Positions 1 through 7,301 of a stretch of 64,000 nucleotides of DNA are shown piece by piece. Position numbers and translations under genes: made by a program. The notes below the pieces were generated by a model. It was not told the DNA's origin. It did no database searches and saw only the letters and a program-made list of their open reading frames with translations. Each line of letters begins with the position of its first letter. Within the stretch, counting starts at the first letter, position 1. The DNA is taken from positions 1 through 64,000 of the forward strand of contig QFXJ01000050.1 in the NCBI GenBank assembly GCA_003402375.1, in the 5' to 3' direction. This DNA is from Candidatus Nitrotoga sp. CP45 (GTDB taxonomy: Bacteria > Pseudomonadota > Gammaproteobacteria > Burkholderiales > Gallionellaceae).

Positions 1-384
1 TACGGCATGGGATGGCTGCATTCCCGCCGCGCGAGTTTCGCGAAGCTCTTGAGTCCTTGCGGTATGATCATCCTGTGCTGCAACTTTGAGGGGAGACCTC
101 AGGGTCTGACCCCATTTATTATTCTCGCGGCACGCCGCTTCTATCTTGCGGCTGCTGATGATGCCCCGGCTGTAGGCCAACAGAATTATCTTGATCAGCA
201 CTGCCGGATCAAAGGCAGATGCGCCATCGACATCATTTTTATAGCGGACATGGAAGGCGGAAAGATCGAGTTCATGATCGACCAGACGGCATAACGCGTA
301 TTCAAAACTACCGGAAATAATTTGCCGTGCAAAGTCGACTGGCAGAAGTTTTAAGCCTTTGTGTATCGGTTTGAATCGCGCCAT
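1..384 (-). pseudogene. IS1182-type transposase, N-terminal fragment
   Basis: A minus-strand reading frame opens with ATG at 384 and runs off the window start. Its first ~87 residues read like the N-terminus of IS1182-family transposases, including a SFEYALCRLVDHELDLSAF stretch and AYSRGIISSRKIEAACREN. Members of the family normally continue with a VFMALS-like segment; here the similarity stops abruptly near position 121 and is replaced by unrelated sequence that begins with a TGGGGTCAGACCC motif. The gene therefore looks interrupted or truncated by another element. The DDE catalytic region is not visible. Family assignment is from memory of the conserved N-terminus. Confidence 0.65.
102..114. 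repeat. GGGGTCAGACCC palindromic motif at transposase breakpoint
   Basis: GGGTCTGACCC is a perfect 11 bp palindrome lying just where transposase similarity ends. A related TGGGGTCAGAGTCC occurs at 60432-60445. Motifs of this kind commonly flank small mobile or REP-like elements in proteobacteria; that role here is inference. Confidence 0.35.
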
Positions 385-469
385 ATCGCATCCACTTTAG
401 TTTTGTTTCGTAACGAAATTATGGCAGATCAAGAGGTGAATTTTTAAGCGAATTCAGGTTTTTCTACAG

Positions 470-536
470 CCTCAACGCTGGGGGTAAGCGGCGCGCGGCT
501 TTTCGCGCGTCCGCTTGACCGAATTGTTAGCCGTAC
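470..536 (-). repeat. Integron attC recombination site (3' end of TIR cassette)
   Basis: Read on the minus strand, the TIR stop codon is followed at once by GTACGGCTAAC (R'', 536-526), then a long imperfect hairpin, then GCGTTGAGG (R', 478-470). The stem pairs AAGCGGACGCGCG with CGCGCGCCGCTT around an AAAAG-type loop, leaving one unpaired A, like the extrahelical bases that give attC sites their strand polarity. R'' is exactly complementary to GTTAGCCGTAC at 1430-1420, the start of the same cassette, as expected if both derive from one circular cassette. The R' core GTTGAGG deviates from GTTRRRY at its last base. Confidence 0.8.
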
Positions 537-1408
537 TAGATGTCGAGATCATCGAGTGCGGCATTTAGATTGTTACGTTGTTGGATCTCTTTCGCAGCCT
601 CGCGTGCCTTCCTCTGATCTTGCCTCTGTAAGAACTCGCGGTACTTGGAATTGGCAGACGTTACATCTTGTTGGATGTCCCTGAGGTGATACTTTTTGAC
701 CTCCTCCGGCACACAGTAGACAACGACCGCATCACCATCGATCCAAGCTTTTCTCCACATAGTGTGGCGAGGAAAGCGTCGTTCGGCATCAAATATCTCC
801 ACCCATTCGCTTGGCGGGTAAGTCGAGAGATTGAAGTAGACATTGAAAAGGACCTTGGCCGGATCTGGGTTATAGGTTCTAGCTTTGTCTACGCCAGAGA
901 TGGCGATATCCACAAAGCCACTCAGGTCAGGTGCGAGCGAGCCGTTTGGGGGCTCACTACGCGTCTCAGCTAAAGCGCTTGTCGGAGGTGTCGCGATTTC
1001 AGTGAGTGAACGATCAATATGCAGCGCCCTGAGAAGGCGTGCAAATGGCGCATCGAAATCGCTAGGGTCGCTAAAGTCAGCGTATAGCTTGTCTCTCAAA
1101 AATGCCGGGAGCTCACACGGCTCAATTAAGATGGGTAAGACGCGCACAGCTCTGTCCTCCAGTTCGATTGACATCGCCATCTGAAGCTCGCGCTGTACCC
1201 AAGAGGATTGCACAGAATTATGGGAGATCACCGCTGCGACGTAATCCGTTTCTTCAATCGCTTGGGCAATCTTTGACTGCAACGAGTCGCCAATGTTGAT
1301 CTCTGCTTCATCGATCCAGACTTTGACGCCCAGTTCGCGAAGGCGCTCCGCGAGCTTTCTAGTGAAGGCTTTGTCCTTTGAGCTGTGGCTTAAGAATACG
1401 GATGTCAT
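536..1408 (-). CDS. TIR-domain protein, probable NAD-consuming effector
   Basis: The start at 1408 is preferred over an in-frame codon at 1459 because AGGGGGGATCA lies just before it and because the cassette boundary falls between the two. The 290-residue product opens with MTSVFLSHSSKDKAF, a typical bacterial TIR fold spanning about residues 1-135. The WVQREL motif places a glutamate at residue 74, at the position of the catalytic Glu of NADase TIR domains such as SARM1. Residues ~175-290 form a second domain I cannot name, ending in a charged, probably helical tail. There is no signal peptide or membrane segment. Bacterial TIR proteins are often effectors of antiphage systems such as Thoeris or work in signalling; no partner gene (for example a SIR2 or SLOG protein) is beside it, so a stand-alone role or another function is possible. 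Confidence 0.8.
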   Translation of the reverse strand: MTSVFLSHSSKDKAFTRKLAERLRELGVKVWIDEAEINIGDSLQSKIAQAIEETDYVAAVISHNSVQSSWVQRELQMAMSIELEDRAVRVLPILIEPCELPAFLRDKLYADFSDPSDFDAPFARLLRALHIDRSLTEIATPPTSALAETRSEPPNGSLAPDLSGFVDIAISGVDKARTYNPDPAKVLFNVYFNLSTYPPSEWVEIFDAERRFPRHTMWRKAWIDGDAVVVYCVPEEVKKYHLRDIQQDVTSANSKYREFLQRQDQRKAREAAKEIQQRNNLNAALDDLDI

Positions 1409-1420
1409 TGATCCCCCCTG
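1397..1420 (-). promoter_or_regulatory. Strong Shine-Dalgarno deciding the TIR start
   Basis: On the minus strand GTACAGGGGGGATCAATG puts a purine-rich AGGGGGGA five bases or so ahead of the ATG at 1408. The site abuts the attC core, so translation signals travel with the cassette. Confidence 0.6.
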
Positions 1421-1423
1421 TAC

Positions 1424-1508
1424 GGCTAACGAATAGCGTTTATCTGCCGCCCCGCCCAAACTTGTTTAACCCGCGTCCTGTATTGGCGGCAGATAAACCT
1501 TGTTGGAC
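1424..1508 (-). repeat. Second attC-like site (end of the preceding cassette)
   Basis: On the minus strand GTCCAAC (1508-1502) matches the RYYYAAC consensus of an attC R'' box. A 14 bp perfect inverted repeat follows, GTTTATCTGCCGCC at 1498-1485 pairing with GGCGGCAGATAAAC at 1451-1438, and the site ends at the GTTAGCC core (1430-1424). It points the same way as the attC at 470-536, as expected for neighbouring cassettes. The cassette it belonged to is not recognisable upstream, where the IS91-type element lies. Confidence 0.65.
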
Positions 1509-1510
1509 TG

Positions 1511-1549
1511 AACCTTACGGAGAGCGGAACCTATGGGGATTGTAAGGTT
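1511..1549. repeat. Inverted repeat between attC and IS91-type transposase
   Basis: AACCTTAC (1511-1518) pairs with GTAAGGTT (1542-1549) around a 23 bp loop. It lies downstream of the IS91-type transposase and could belong to its terminal (terIS) region, since IS91-family elements end in hairpins. The exact element end cannot be fixed from one copy. Confidence 0.35.
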
Positions 1550-1759
1550 TTGCGGCAGGTCGTCAACTGCATGATCGGGGAGTACGCCAGTGGGTAAGGA
1601 ATAAGCGGATACTCCAGCGCAAACTTTCTGCGCGCATTACTGCCTGAATGTCGCACAAAATGATAAGTGCGAACGCCGTTCCTGCCGTATGGGCGAGCGA
1701 ATCCACGGCAGGTGCAAACACACGATTGCCAAGGCAACATAATAAAAAACAAAGAGACT

Positions 1760-2947
1760 TCATGGCGGCTTCCGAGGCGGCGGACGCGGCATGTGCGGGG
1801 GGATCGCATGTATTACCCGTAACTCGCCTTCACCGCAGTGCGGACAGTTCAGCCACTCGATACCCGTCACCCGCCGCATGAATGCTTCCAACGACTCCAC
1901 CACTAATGGGTCGGGCGCGGGCACGTTGAGCGCCGCGCGCGCGGCGGCCAGGTTGTCGGCTTTGTGCGCGGGGCCGAGCAAGCCGTAGTGACGGATGCGC
2001 TTGAAACCGCCGGGCAACATGTGCTGCATGAATCGTCCGATGAACTCGCCCGCTTCCAGGCGCATCACCTTCTTGCGGTTGCCATTGGCCGAGTCGCGCA
2101 TCCTGAAACGCACATGGTTCCCGTCCATGCCGAGGATGCGCTCATTGGAAATTGCCACCCGGTGCGTGTAGCGCCCGAGATATTCCAGCACCTGTGCCGG
2201 GCCGCCCAGTGGCTGCTTGGCATACACCACCCAGTCGGGGCGGCGTAAAGCGGCGATAAGTGTGTGCCATGATGCATCGTCTTGCGCCGCATCGTAGTAC
2301 AAGTTGCCCGCCTTGCGCGCCGCATCAAGCGCGTCCATGAACTTGCCCCGGTAAACAGCAGACAGCGCTTTCACCGGAAACAGGAAGCCGCGCTTCGCGC
2401 TCATCCACTTGCCCTCCGTAGTCAGCGCTCCGCCTGCTACTAGAGCGTGGATATGGATATGCCTACCCAAGTCCTGCTTCCAGGTATGTAACACCAGCGT
2501 GAAACTGGACGTGCCGCCCAGCCAACTCGGATTGGCAGCGAATGCATTCAACGTGTCAGCCACCGCGCTGAACAATAGCTTGTACAGCATACGCGCATCG
2601 TATCCCGCCAGCCTGTTCAGGGCGTGAGGCAAGGTGAACACCAGATGGAAATACGGCACCGGCAACAGCTCCCGTCGCCGCGCCGCAAGCCACGCTTCCT
2701 TGGCGCGTGTCTGGCATTGCGGGCAGTGGCGGTTGCGGCATGAATGGTAGCGGTAGCGCAGTGTGCCACAGCGGTCGCAGCATTCGATATGCCCACCCAG
2801 AGATTGGGTACGACAGGCGACGATAGCTCGCCACGCCTTGTCTTGGACAACAGACAGTGCGTGCGTATCGAGATAGGGCTGGCCGTGTTTGCGTAAGATA
2901 TCGGCCAAACCCACACCGTGGGACACGACGGCTAACGTAGAATGCAA
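1760..2947 (-). CDS. IS91-family transposase
   Basis: The 395-residue protein has the layout of IS91/ISCR rolling-circle transposases. An N-terminal zinc-binding region at ~55-85 contains the cysteine pairs CCDRCGTLRYRYHSCRNRHC. An HxHxH-type metal site HIHIHAL is near residue 178 and the tyrosine motif EYLGRYTHRVAISN near 265. These elements nick single-stranded DNA and move by rolling-circle transposition without target duplications. The length is close to full for the family, so it may be active. It lies directly upstream of the attC/TIR cassette on the same strand; IS91-type elements can mobilise adjacent DNA, which may explain the loss of the preceding cassette. Confidence 0.85.
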   Translation of the reverse strand: MHSTLAVVSHGVGLADILRKHGQPYLDTHALSVVQDKAWRAIVACRTQSLGGHIECCDRCGTLRYRYHSCRNRHCPQCQTRAKEAWLAARRRELLPVPYFHLVFTLPHALNRLAGYDARMLYKLLFSAVADTLNAFAANPSWLGGTSSFTLVLHTWKQDLGRHIHIHALVAGGALTTEGKWMSAKRGFLFPVKALSAVYRGKFMDALDAARKAGNLYYDAAQDDASWHTLIAALRRPDWVVYAKQPLGGPAQVLEYLGRYTHRVAISNERILGMDGNHVRFRMRDSANGNRKKVMRLEAGEFIGRFMQHMLPGGFKRIRHYGLLGPAHKADNLAAARAALNVPAPDPLVVESLEAFMRRVTGIEWLNCPHCGEGELRVIHAIPPHMPRPPPRKPP

Positions 2948-2992
2948 TTTATTGGTTGATAAAATCGGGCAATGTAAATAGTGGGCACAGAT

Positions 2993-4231
2993 ATGAATCG
3001 ATTTAACAGTATTTTTTTAGGAATTTCCCTATTGTTGTTGCAAGCATGCGGGGCAACTCCGCCATTGGGGGCGAGGCATCAGCCTTCTGGCCTGAACACG
3101 CAGTTCAATGGTGGTCAATTGACGTTTTCTGATTACGTGGCCGATAGCCGCGCGATGATTAAAAAAGTACGTTCTGAAAATGATGTGGCCGAGTTGGAGA
3201 AAATAGTCAATGGCAATGCTCCTTTTGAATTAAAACCGGCTGAGGGCTGCCCCAAAGGACGTAACAAACCCTATCAACGCGGTATTTTGCTTACCCACGG
3301 ATTGACCGATGCGCCTTATTCCATGCATGTACTGGCATCTTTTTTTCAGGAAAACTGTTTCCGTGTCATGGCAATACTGTTGCCCGGGCATGGTACGCAG
3401 CCTGGTGATTTGCTTGATGTAACGTGGCAAGAGTGGGCAAAAGCGGAAGCCTATGGAGCCGACAAGCTCGCCGCTGAGGCTGATGAAATTTATCTGGGAG
3501 GGTTATCTACCGGCGGCACGCTGAGTGTTTATCAAGCTTTGGGAGATAATCGGGTACGCGGATTGTTCCTGTTTTCTCCCGCGCTAAAAGTTACTCCAAT
3601 GGCTTCTTTGGCCAATGTCCATAAAGTTTATAGTTGGTTGCTGCCATCGGCAAAGTGGGTCAATATTTTGCCCGACAAGGCTATCTATAAATATGAATCC
3701 TTCCCCAAAAATGCTGCGGCCCAGATATACGCGTTGATACAGGAAGTACAAGCTCGGCTGCACGAGCACGCGGTAAATATCCCGATATTTACCGCTGCCA
3801 GTCAGGACGATACAACCGTTTATACGTCGGCCACTTTGAATTTTATGGCCCACGCGCACCACACATCTAATCAATTGGTTCTTTATACGACCGATACCAA
3901 AAAAATTCCGCCAACTATTCCAAAAAGAAATTTGGAGTTGGTAAATAGCGTTTTTCCCGAACAAAAAATATTAAGCGCTGCGCACACTTCGATAATCTTG
4001 CCTGTAGATGATGCGTACTATGGAATGATGGGAGCGTATGCAAATTGCACCCACTATTACCCGGATGATATTAAACAATATGATGCGTGTAATAAAAATT
4101 CGGAACAAAATTTGCAAGGCGAGTTAACTGAAGAAAACCTTAAAGCCGGTACGCTTCGCCGTTTAATGGTTAACCCGAATTTTCCAACGCTTAAAGTTTC
4201 CATGAAGAAGTTTATTGATAGTTTGCCATGA
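2993..4231 (+). CDS. Lipoprotein serine hydrolase, alpha/beta-hydrolase fold
   Basis: The start at 2993 is chosen over the GTG at 2981 because it gives a clean lipoprotein signal, MNRFNSIFLGISLLLLQAC, with the lipobox cysteine at residue 19. The 412-residue product carries an oxyanion-type HG pair at ~102-103 and the nucleophile elbow GLSTG with Ser172. A later SQDDTTV (Asp) and AAHTSI (His) plausibly complete the triad. The overall pattern resembles carboxylesterase/monoacylglycerol lipase-like proteins. It should act at the inner or outer membrane facing the periplasm; its substrate cannot be told from sequence. It stands alone next to the mobile patch. Confidence 0.7.
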   Translation: MNRFNSIFLGISLLLLQACGATPPLGARHQPSGLNTQFNGGQLTFSDYVADSRAMIKKVRSENDVAELEKIVNGNAPFELKPAEGCPKGRNKPYQRGILLTHGLTDAPYSMHVLASFFQENCFRVMAILLPGHGTQPGDLLDVTWQEWAKAEAYGADKLAAEADEIYLGGLSTGGTLSVYQALGDNRVRGLFLFSPALKVTPMASLANVHKVYSWLLPSAKWVNILPDKAIYKYESFPKNAAAQIYALIQEVQARLHEHAVNIPIFTAASQDDTTVYTSATLNFMAHAHHTSNQLVLYTTDTKKIPPTIPKRNLELVNSVFPEQKILSAAHTSIILPVDDAYYGMMGAYANCTHYYPDDIKQYDACNKNSEQNLQGELTEENLKAGTLRRLMVNPNFPTLKVSMKKFIDSLP

Positions 4232-4316
4232 CCATGCATATGGCGGGCAGCGTTTGGTTTGTGGATGTCGCAGTGCCGCTACCAAGTTGGGTAGCGGGTT
4301 TGGGTAAAATTTAGTT

Positions 4317-5273
4317 ATGGTTTCTGAATTTGAGTTGATCCGTCGTTTTTTCACCCGCGTTACACCTGGCGCGGTCTTGGGCGTGGGCGACGATGCAGCG
4401 CTTCTGCACGTTGGGAGTGGCATGGAGCTGGCAGTGTCAACCGACATGCTCGTGAGTGGGACGCATTTTTTCCCGGATGCTGATCCTTTTTTTCTTGGAC
4501 ACAAGGCGCTGGCAGTAAATCTTTCCGATATGGCGGCGATGGCGGCGCAGCCGCGTTGGGTGACTTTGGCGTTGTCATTGCCCGAGGTTGATGAGATGTG
4601 GCTGGAAAAATTCAGCGCGGGTTTGTTTGCGTTAGCGGATGAGTATCAAGTAGCGCTGATTGGCGGGGATACTACCCGTGGGCCACTTAATTTGTGCGTC
4701 ACGATCATGGGTGAAGTGCCACATGGTGCGGCGTTGCGGCGTTCGGGGGCACAGGTTGGGGATGATATTTGGGTGTCTGGCGTGTTGGGTGATGCCGCGC
4801 TGGCATTGGCCCATATACAAGGGCGTATGCAATTGGCGGCGAAGGATTTTGTGGCTTGTGCTTCGGCGCTGCACCAACCCATGCCACGTGTGGCACTTGG
4901 GTTGGCACTTCGCGGTGTGGCGCACAGTGCAATTGATATTTCAGATGGATTGCTGGCAGATCTCGGTCACATCCTAGAATGCTCTAACGTTGGAGCCGAA
5001 ATTGCATTCGCCGCTCTGCCTATTTCTTGCGCAATGCAACCTTATTTAGAGCAACCGCTGGGCAAGCACTGTGTGCTGGCAGGGGGCGATGATTATGAGC
5101 TTTGTTTTACCGTATCCGTTGCGCATCGTTCCGAAGTGGAGAAAATTGCCGTCAATCTCGGTTTGCTGCTGACACGCATTGGCACCGTCACGGCGGAAAA
5201 GAAGTGCACAGTGCGTGCTGTGGATGGCAGTATCGTCAACATTGAGGAATCAGGCTATGACCACTTCCGCTGA
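4317..5273 (+). CDS. thiL: Thiamine-monophosphate kinase
   Basis: ThiL phosphorylates thiamine monophosphate to the coenzyme thiamine diphosphate in the last step of thiamine synthesis. The 318-residue protein is of usual length and shows family landmarks in order: SEFELIRRFF at the N-terminus, GVGDDAAL at ~22, the STDMLVSGTHF loop, NLSDMAAMAA, LIGGDTTRG, and DISDGLLADLGHI toward the C-terminus. No TPP riboswitch was seen upstream. Its end overlaps the start of pgpA, the usual thiL-pgpA pairing, so the two are probably cotranscribed and translationally coupled. Confidence 0.95.
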   Translation: MVSEFELIRRFFTRVTPGAVLGVGDDAALLHVGSGMELAVSTDMLVSGTHFFPDADPFFLGHKALAVNLSDMAAMAAQPRWVTLALSLPEVDEMWLEKFSAGLFALADEYQVALIGGDTTRGPLNLCVTIMGEVPHGAALRRSGAQVGDDIWVSGVLGDAALALAHIQGRMQLAAKDFVACASALHQPMPRVALGLALRGVAHSAIDISDGLLADLGHILECSNVGAEIAFAALPISCAMQPYLEQPLGKHCVLAGGDDYELCFTVSVAHRSEVEKIAVNLGLLLTRIGTVTAEKKCTVRAVDGSIVNIEESGYDHFR

Positions 5274-5760
5274 TTTTCGCGTGCAACCTTCATGGCGTTT
5301 TGTCTTTAGCCATCCTGCGCATTTTCTTTCCTTTGGTTTTGGCAGTGGCCTGTTTCCCGGCTCACCCGGCACGGCGGGCACATTGGTCGCTTTCCCAATT
5401 TATTGGGTTCTTGCCGAACGCTTAACTGATGCGCTGTTTATCATGGCGTTGATCTGGGCCTTCGCCGTAGGTGTGTGGGTGTGTGAAAAAACCGGGAAGA
5501 CACTGGGTGTGGCAGACCACGGAGGGATGGTGTGGGATGAGATTGTAGCTTTCCTGCTGGTGCTGTTTTTTACGCCCGAAGGTTTTTCTTGGCAACTGCT
5601 GGCGTTTTTACTGTTTCGATTTTTTGATATCGTTAAGCCACCGCCTATCCATCATTTTGACCGGACATGGCACGGTGGCCTTGGCGTCATGTTCGACGAT
5701 ATTCTCGCGGCGGGTTACACCTTACTGGTCTTGGCGCTGGTGAAAAGTGCGCTGCTGTGA
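5257..5760 (+). CDS. pgpA: Phosphatidylglycerophosphatase A
   Basis: PgpA dephosphorylates phosphatidylglycerol phosphate to phosphatidylglycerol at the inner membrane. The start at 5257 is used because family similarity begins shortly after it (HPAHFLSFGFGSGLFPGSPG); the longer frame from 5179 would lie inside thiL. The 167-residue product has the expected hydrophobic segments plus VWDEIVAF and RFFDIVKPPPI, which carry conserved acidic and basic residues of the family. It overlaps thiL by 17 bp, and its TGA stop overlaps the GTG start of the next gene. Confidence 0.93.
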   Translation: MTTSADFRVQPSWRFVFSHPAHFLSFGFGSGLFPGSPGTAGTLVAFPIYWVLAERLTDALFIMALIWAFAVGVWVCEKTGKTLGVADHGGMVWDEIVAFLLVLFFTPEGFSWQLLAFLLFRFFDIVKPPPIHHFDRTWHGGLGVMFDDILAAGYTLLVLALVKSALL

Positions 5761-6407
5761 AAAGCGTCCTTAAAAATGGATTGGTAGCTGTTCTATTTCT
5801 ACTCGGCACACTCAATGCCGCTCACGCTGAAGAATTTTTAGCCAAGGTTATCGCCGTGATGGATGGTGATACGGTTCTTATATTACGCAACAATATGCCG
5901 ATCAAAGTGAGGCTGGCTGAGATTGATGCGCCGGAAAAAGCGCAGGGGTTCGGTGAAGAGTCCAAGCAATCGCTGGTCGAGTTGGTACTAAATAAACAGG
6001 TGCGTGTGGATAGCCAAGCAATAGATGATTATGGCCGGTTGGTAGCACTAATCAAAGTAGATGAATTGAACGTTAACTACGAACAAGTGCAACGCGGAAT
6101 GGCGTGGGTGTATTCTCGTTTTAACAAGAGTGAAGTATTGCTGGGTTTGCAAAACGGGGCTAAAAAAGCTAAGCGCGGGTTATGGGCGCAGACCGATCCG
6201 ATACCGCCGAATAAGTGGCGAAAGGACAATATAACGTCTCAGCAACAATATGTTGCGCAGAATGCTATCTGTGGTAGTAAGCGAAAGTGTTCACAAATGA
6301 ACTCTTGCGACGAAGCCAATTTTCATCTATCCCATTGCAATGTTAAATCCTTGGACAGGGATAATGATGGCGTGCCATGCGAAAATTTGTGCGGTGCTAC
6401 AAAGTAA
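5757..6407 (+). CDS. Exported thermonuclease-like protein with excalibur-type tail
   Basis: A GTG start at 5757, overlapping the pgpA stop as GTGA, gives a signal peptide ending AHA before EEF and a 216-residue product; the longer frame from 5667 lies within pgpA. Residues ~28-145 match the staphylococcal nuclease (SNase) fold: VIAVMDGDTVLIL, VRLAEIDAPE, DYGRLVALI. The C-terminus holds DRDNDGVPCENLC, the pattern of the calcium-binding excalibur domain. It should be a secreted or periplasmic calcium-dependent nuclease. It converges with lpxH, overlapping by 11 bp. Confidence 0.85.
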   Translation: MKSVLKNGLVAVLFLLGTLNAAHAEEFLAKVIAVMDGDTVLILRNNMPIKVRLAEIDAPEKAQGFGEESKQSLVELVLNKQVRVDSQAIDDYGRLVALIKVDELNVNYEQVQRGMAWVYSRFNKSEVLLGLQNGAKKAKRGLWAQTDPIPPNKWRKDNITSQQQYVAQNAICGSKRKCSQMNSCDEANFHLSHCNVKSLDRDNDGVPCENLCGATK

Positions 6408-7125
6408 TCGCTTCCCAACTGCACCCTACTACATCGCAGCGCAAGGCATTCCCTGTCTCGTGCCAATCTCCTAGTACCCAACGCTCGCAACTATGGCCAT
6501 CCACCATATGCAAGTGGCGCTTTAGCCGATGGGTGTGCCCATGGATCATGCGTGGGTAATTATATTTGCGCAGCAAGTCCGCAACTGCATCCAGATTTAC
6601 ATCCATAATATTGTGGCTTTTATGTTTTTTGTTATTCTCGCTACGTGCACGCAATTGCGCAATGAGGGCCTTGCGTTGTGTCAGCGGCTGATCAAGGAAT
6701 TGCTGTTGCCAGGCGGGGTCATGTACTTGTTTACGGAAATTTTGATAGTCAATATCGTCAGTGCATAGTATGTCGCCATGGGTAAGTAATGTTGGCGTGC
6801 CATATAAATTAAGCAGCGTAGGGTCAGTTAATAGCGTGGCGCCACTGGCTTGTGCCAGTTTCTGGCCCATTATCAGATCACGGTTGCCATGCATAATGTG
6901 GATGCCGGTGCCGCTAACGGAAAGTGTGTGTAAGGCATCGGTGATTTGATGATTAAATGAGTCGTCGATATCATCATCGCCAGCCCAGTATTCGAATAAA
7001 TCGCCGAGGATATAAAGTGCTTCGGCTTTTGGCGCAATCTGTTGCATGAAATGCAGAAATACCTGCATGCTTTGCGGCTGTTCAGCGCAAAGATGCAGGT
7101 CAGAAATAAATAAACTATAGGCCAC
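6397..7125 (-). CDS. lpxH: UDP-2,3-diacylglucosamine pyrophosphatase
   Basis: LpxH hydrolyses UDP-2,3-diacylglucosamine to lipid X in lipid A synthesis, on the cytoplasmic face of the inner membrane. The 242-residue protein has the calcineurin-like metallophosphoesterase motifs in order: SDLHLC at ~8, GDLFEYW at ~42, GNRDLI at ~80, a histidine in LTHGD at ~115, and HGHTH at ~195. Length and motifs are normal for the family. It is read on the opposite strand to thiL-pgpA-nuclease and lies downstream of two cyclophilin genes on the same strand. Confidence 0.93.
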   Translation of the reverse strand: MAYSLFISDLHLCAEQPQSMQVFLHFMQQIAPKAEALYILGDLFEYWAGDDDIDDSFNHQITDALHTLSVSGTGIHIMHGNRDLIMGQKLAQASGATLLTDPTLLNLYGTPTLLTHGDILCTDDIDYQNFRKQVHDPAWQQQFLDQPLTQRKALIAQLRARSENNKKHKSHNIMDVNLDAVADLLRKYNYPRMIHGHTHRLKRHLHMVDGHSCERWVLGDWHETGNALRCDVVGCSWEAITL

Positions 7126-7188
7126 GGAATTGGTGGAGCGCTGAAGAACTTAAAAGAAGTTTGTTATACAGGTGGTTGGTTGATCTGT

Positions 7189-7230
7189 ATTTCGTCGCGT
7201 TTCGGTTGCTTAAGTAAAACGCGACGAAAT
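7189..7230. repeat. 14 bp inverted repeat between lpxH and the exported cyclophilin
   Basis: ATTTCGTCGCGTTT (7189-7202) and AAACGCGACGAAAT (7217-7230) are perfect arms around a 14-base loop. The hairpin lies downstream of the 7302-7907 gene on the minus strand. There is no long U tract on either side, so it may stabilise mRNA ends or act as a weak terminator; an operator role is also possible. Confidence 0.5.
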
Positions 7231-7301
7231 TTGTACTTGCTTAGTCATTTTTTACTTCAAGACTTCAAGTGCGGCAGGCTTGTTTAATCACCGTACATAA
7301 A

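Larger units (their letters stand above)
476..1429 (-). mobile_element. Integron gene cassette carrying a TIR-domain gene
   Basis: The 954 bp segment starts at the G/TT cleavage point of the upstream GTTAGCC core (1430/1429) and ends at the G of the downstream GTTGAGG core (476). It contains one gene, a strong ribosome binding site only about 20 bp after the 5' core site, no obvious promoter, and a stop codon touching the attC site. This compact layout is that of integron cassettes, which depend on an outside promoter. No integrase gene lies in the window, so this could be an array whose integrase is beyond the left edge, was lost, or was displaced by the IS91-type element, or an attC cluster lacking an integrase. 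Confidence 0.75.

Noticed and set aside
536-1408. Complete Thoeris-type defence system.
   Set aside because: Only the TIR protein is present. No SIR2/SLOG or other ThsA-like gene lies beside it.
2917-2940. GGCTAAC within the N-terminal codons of the IS91-type transposase looks like another attC core.
   Set aside because: It lies inside the transposase reading frame and no paired hairpin arms or R'' box surround it, so a chance match is more likely.
5179-5256. Longer PgpA starting inside thiL.
   Set aside because: Family similarity begins after the ATG at 5257, and the extra 26 residues are thiL sequence in another frame.
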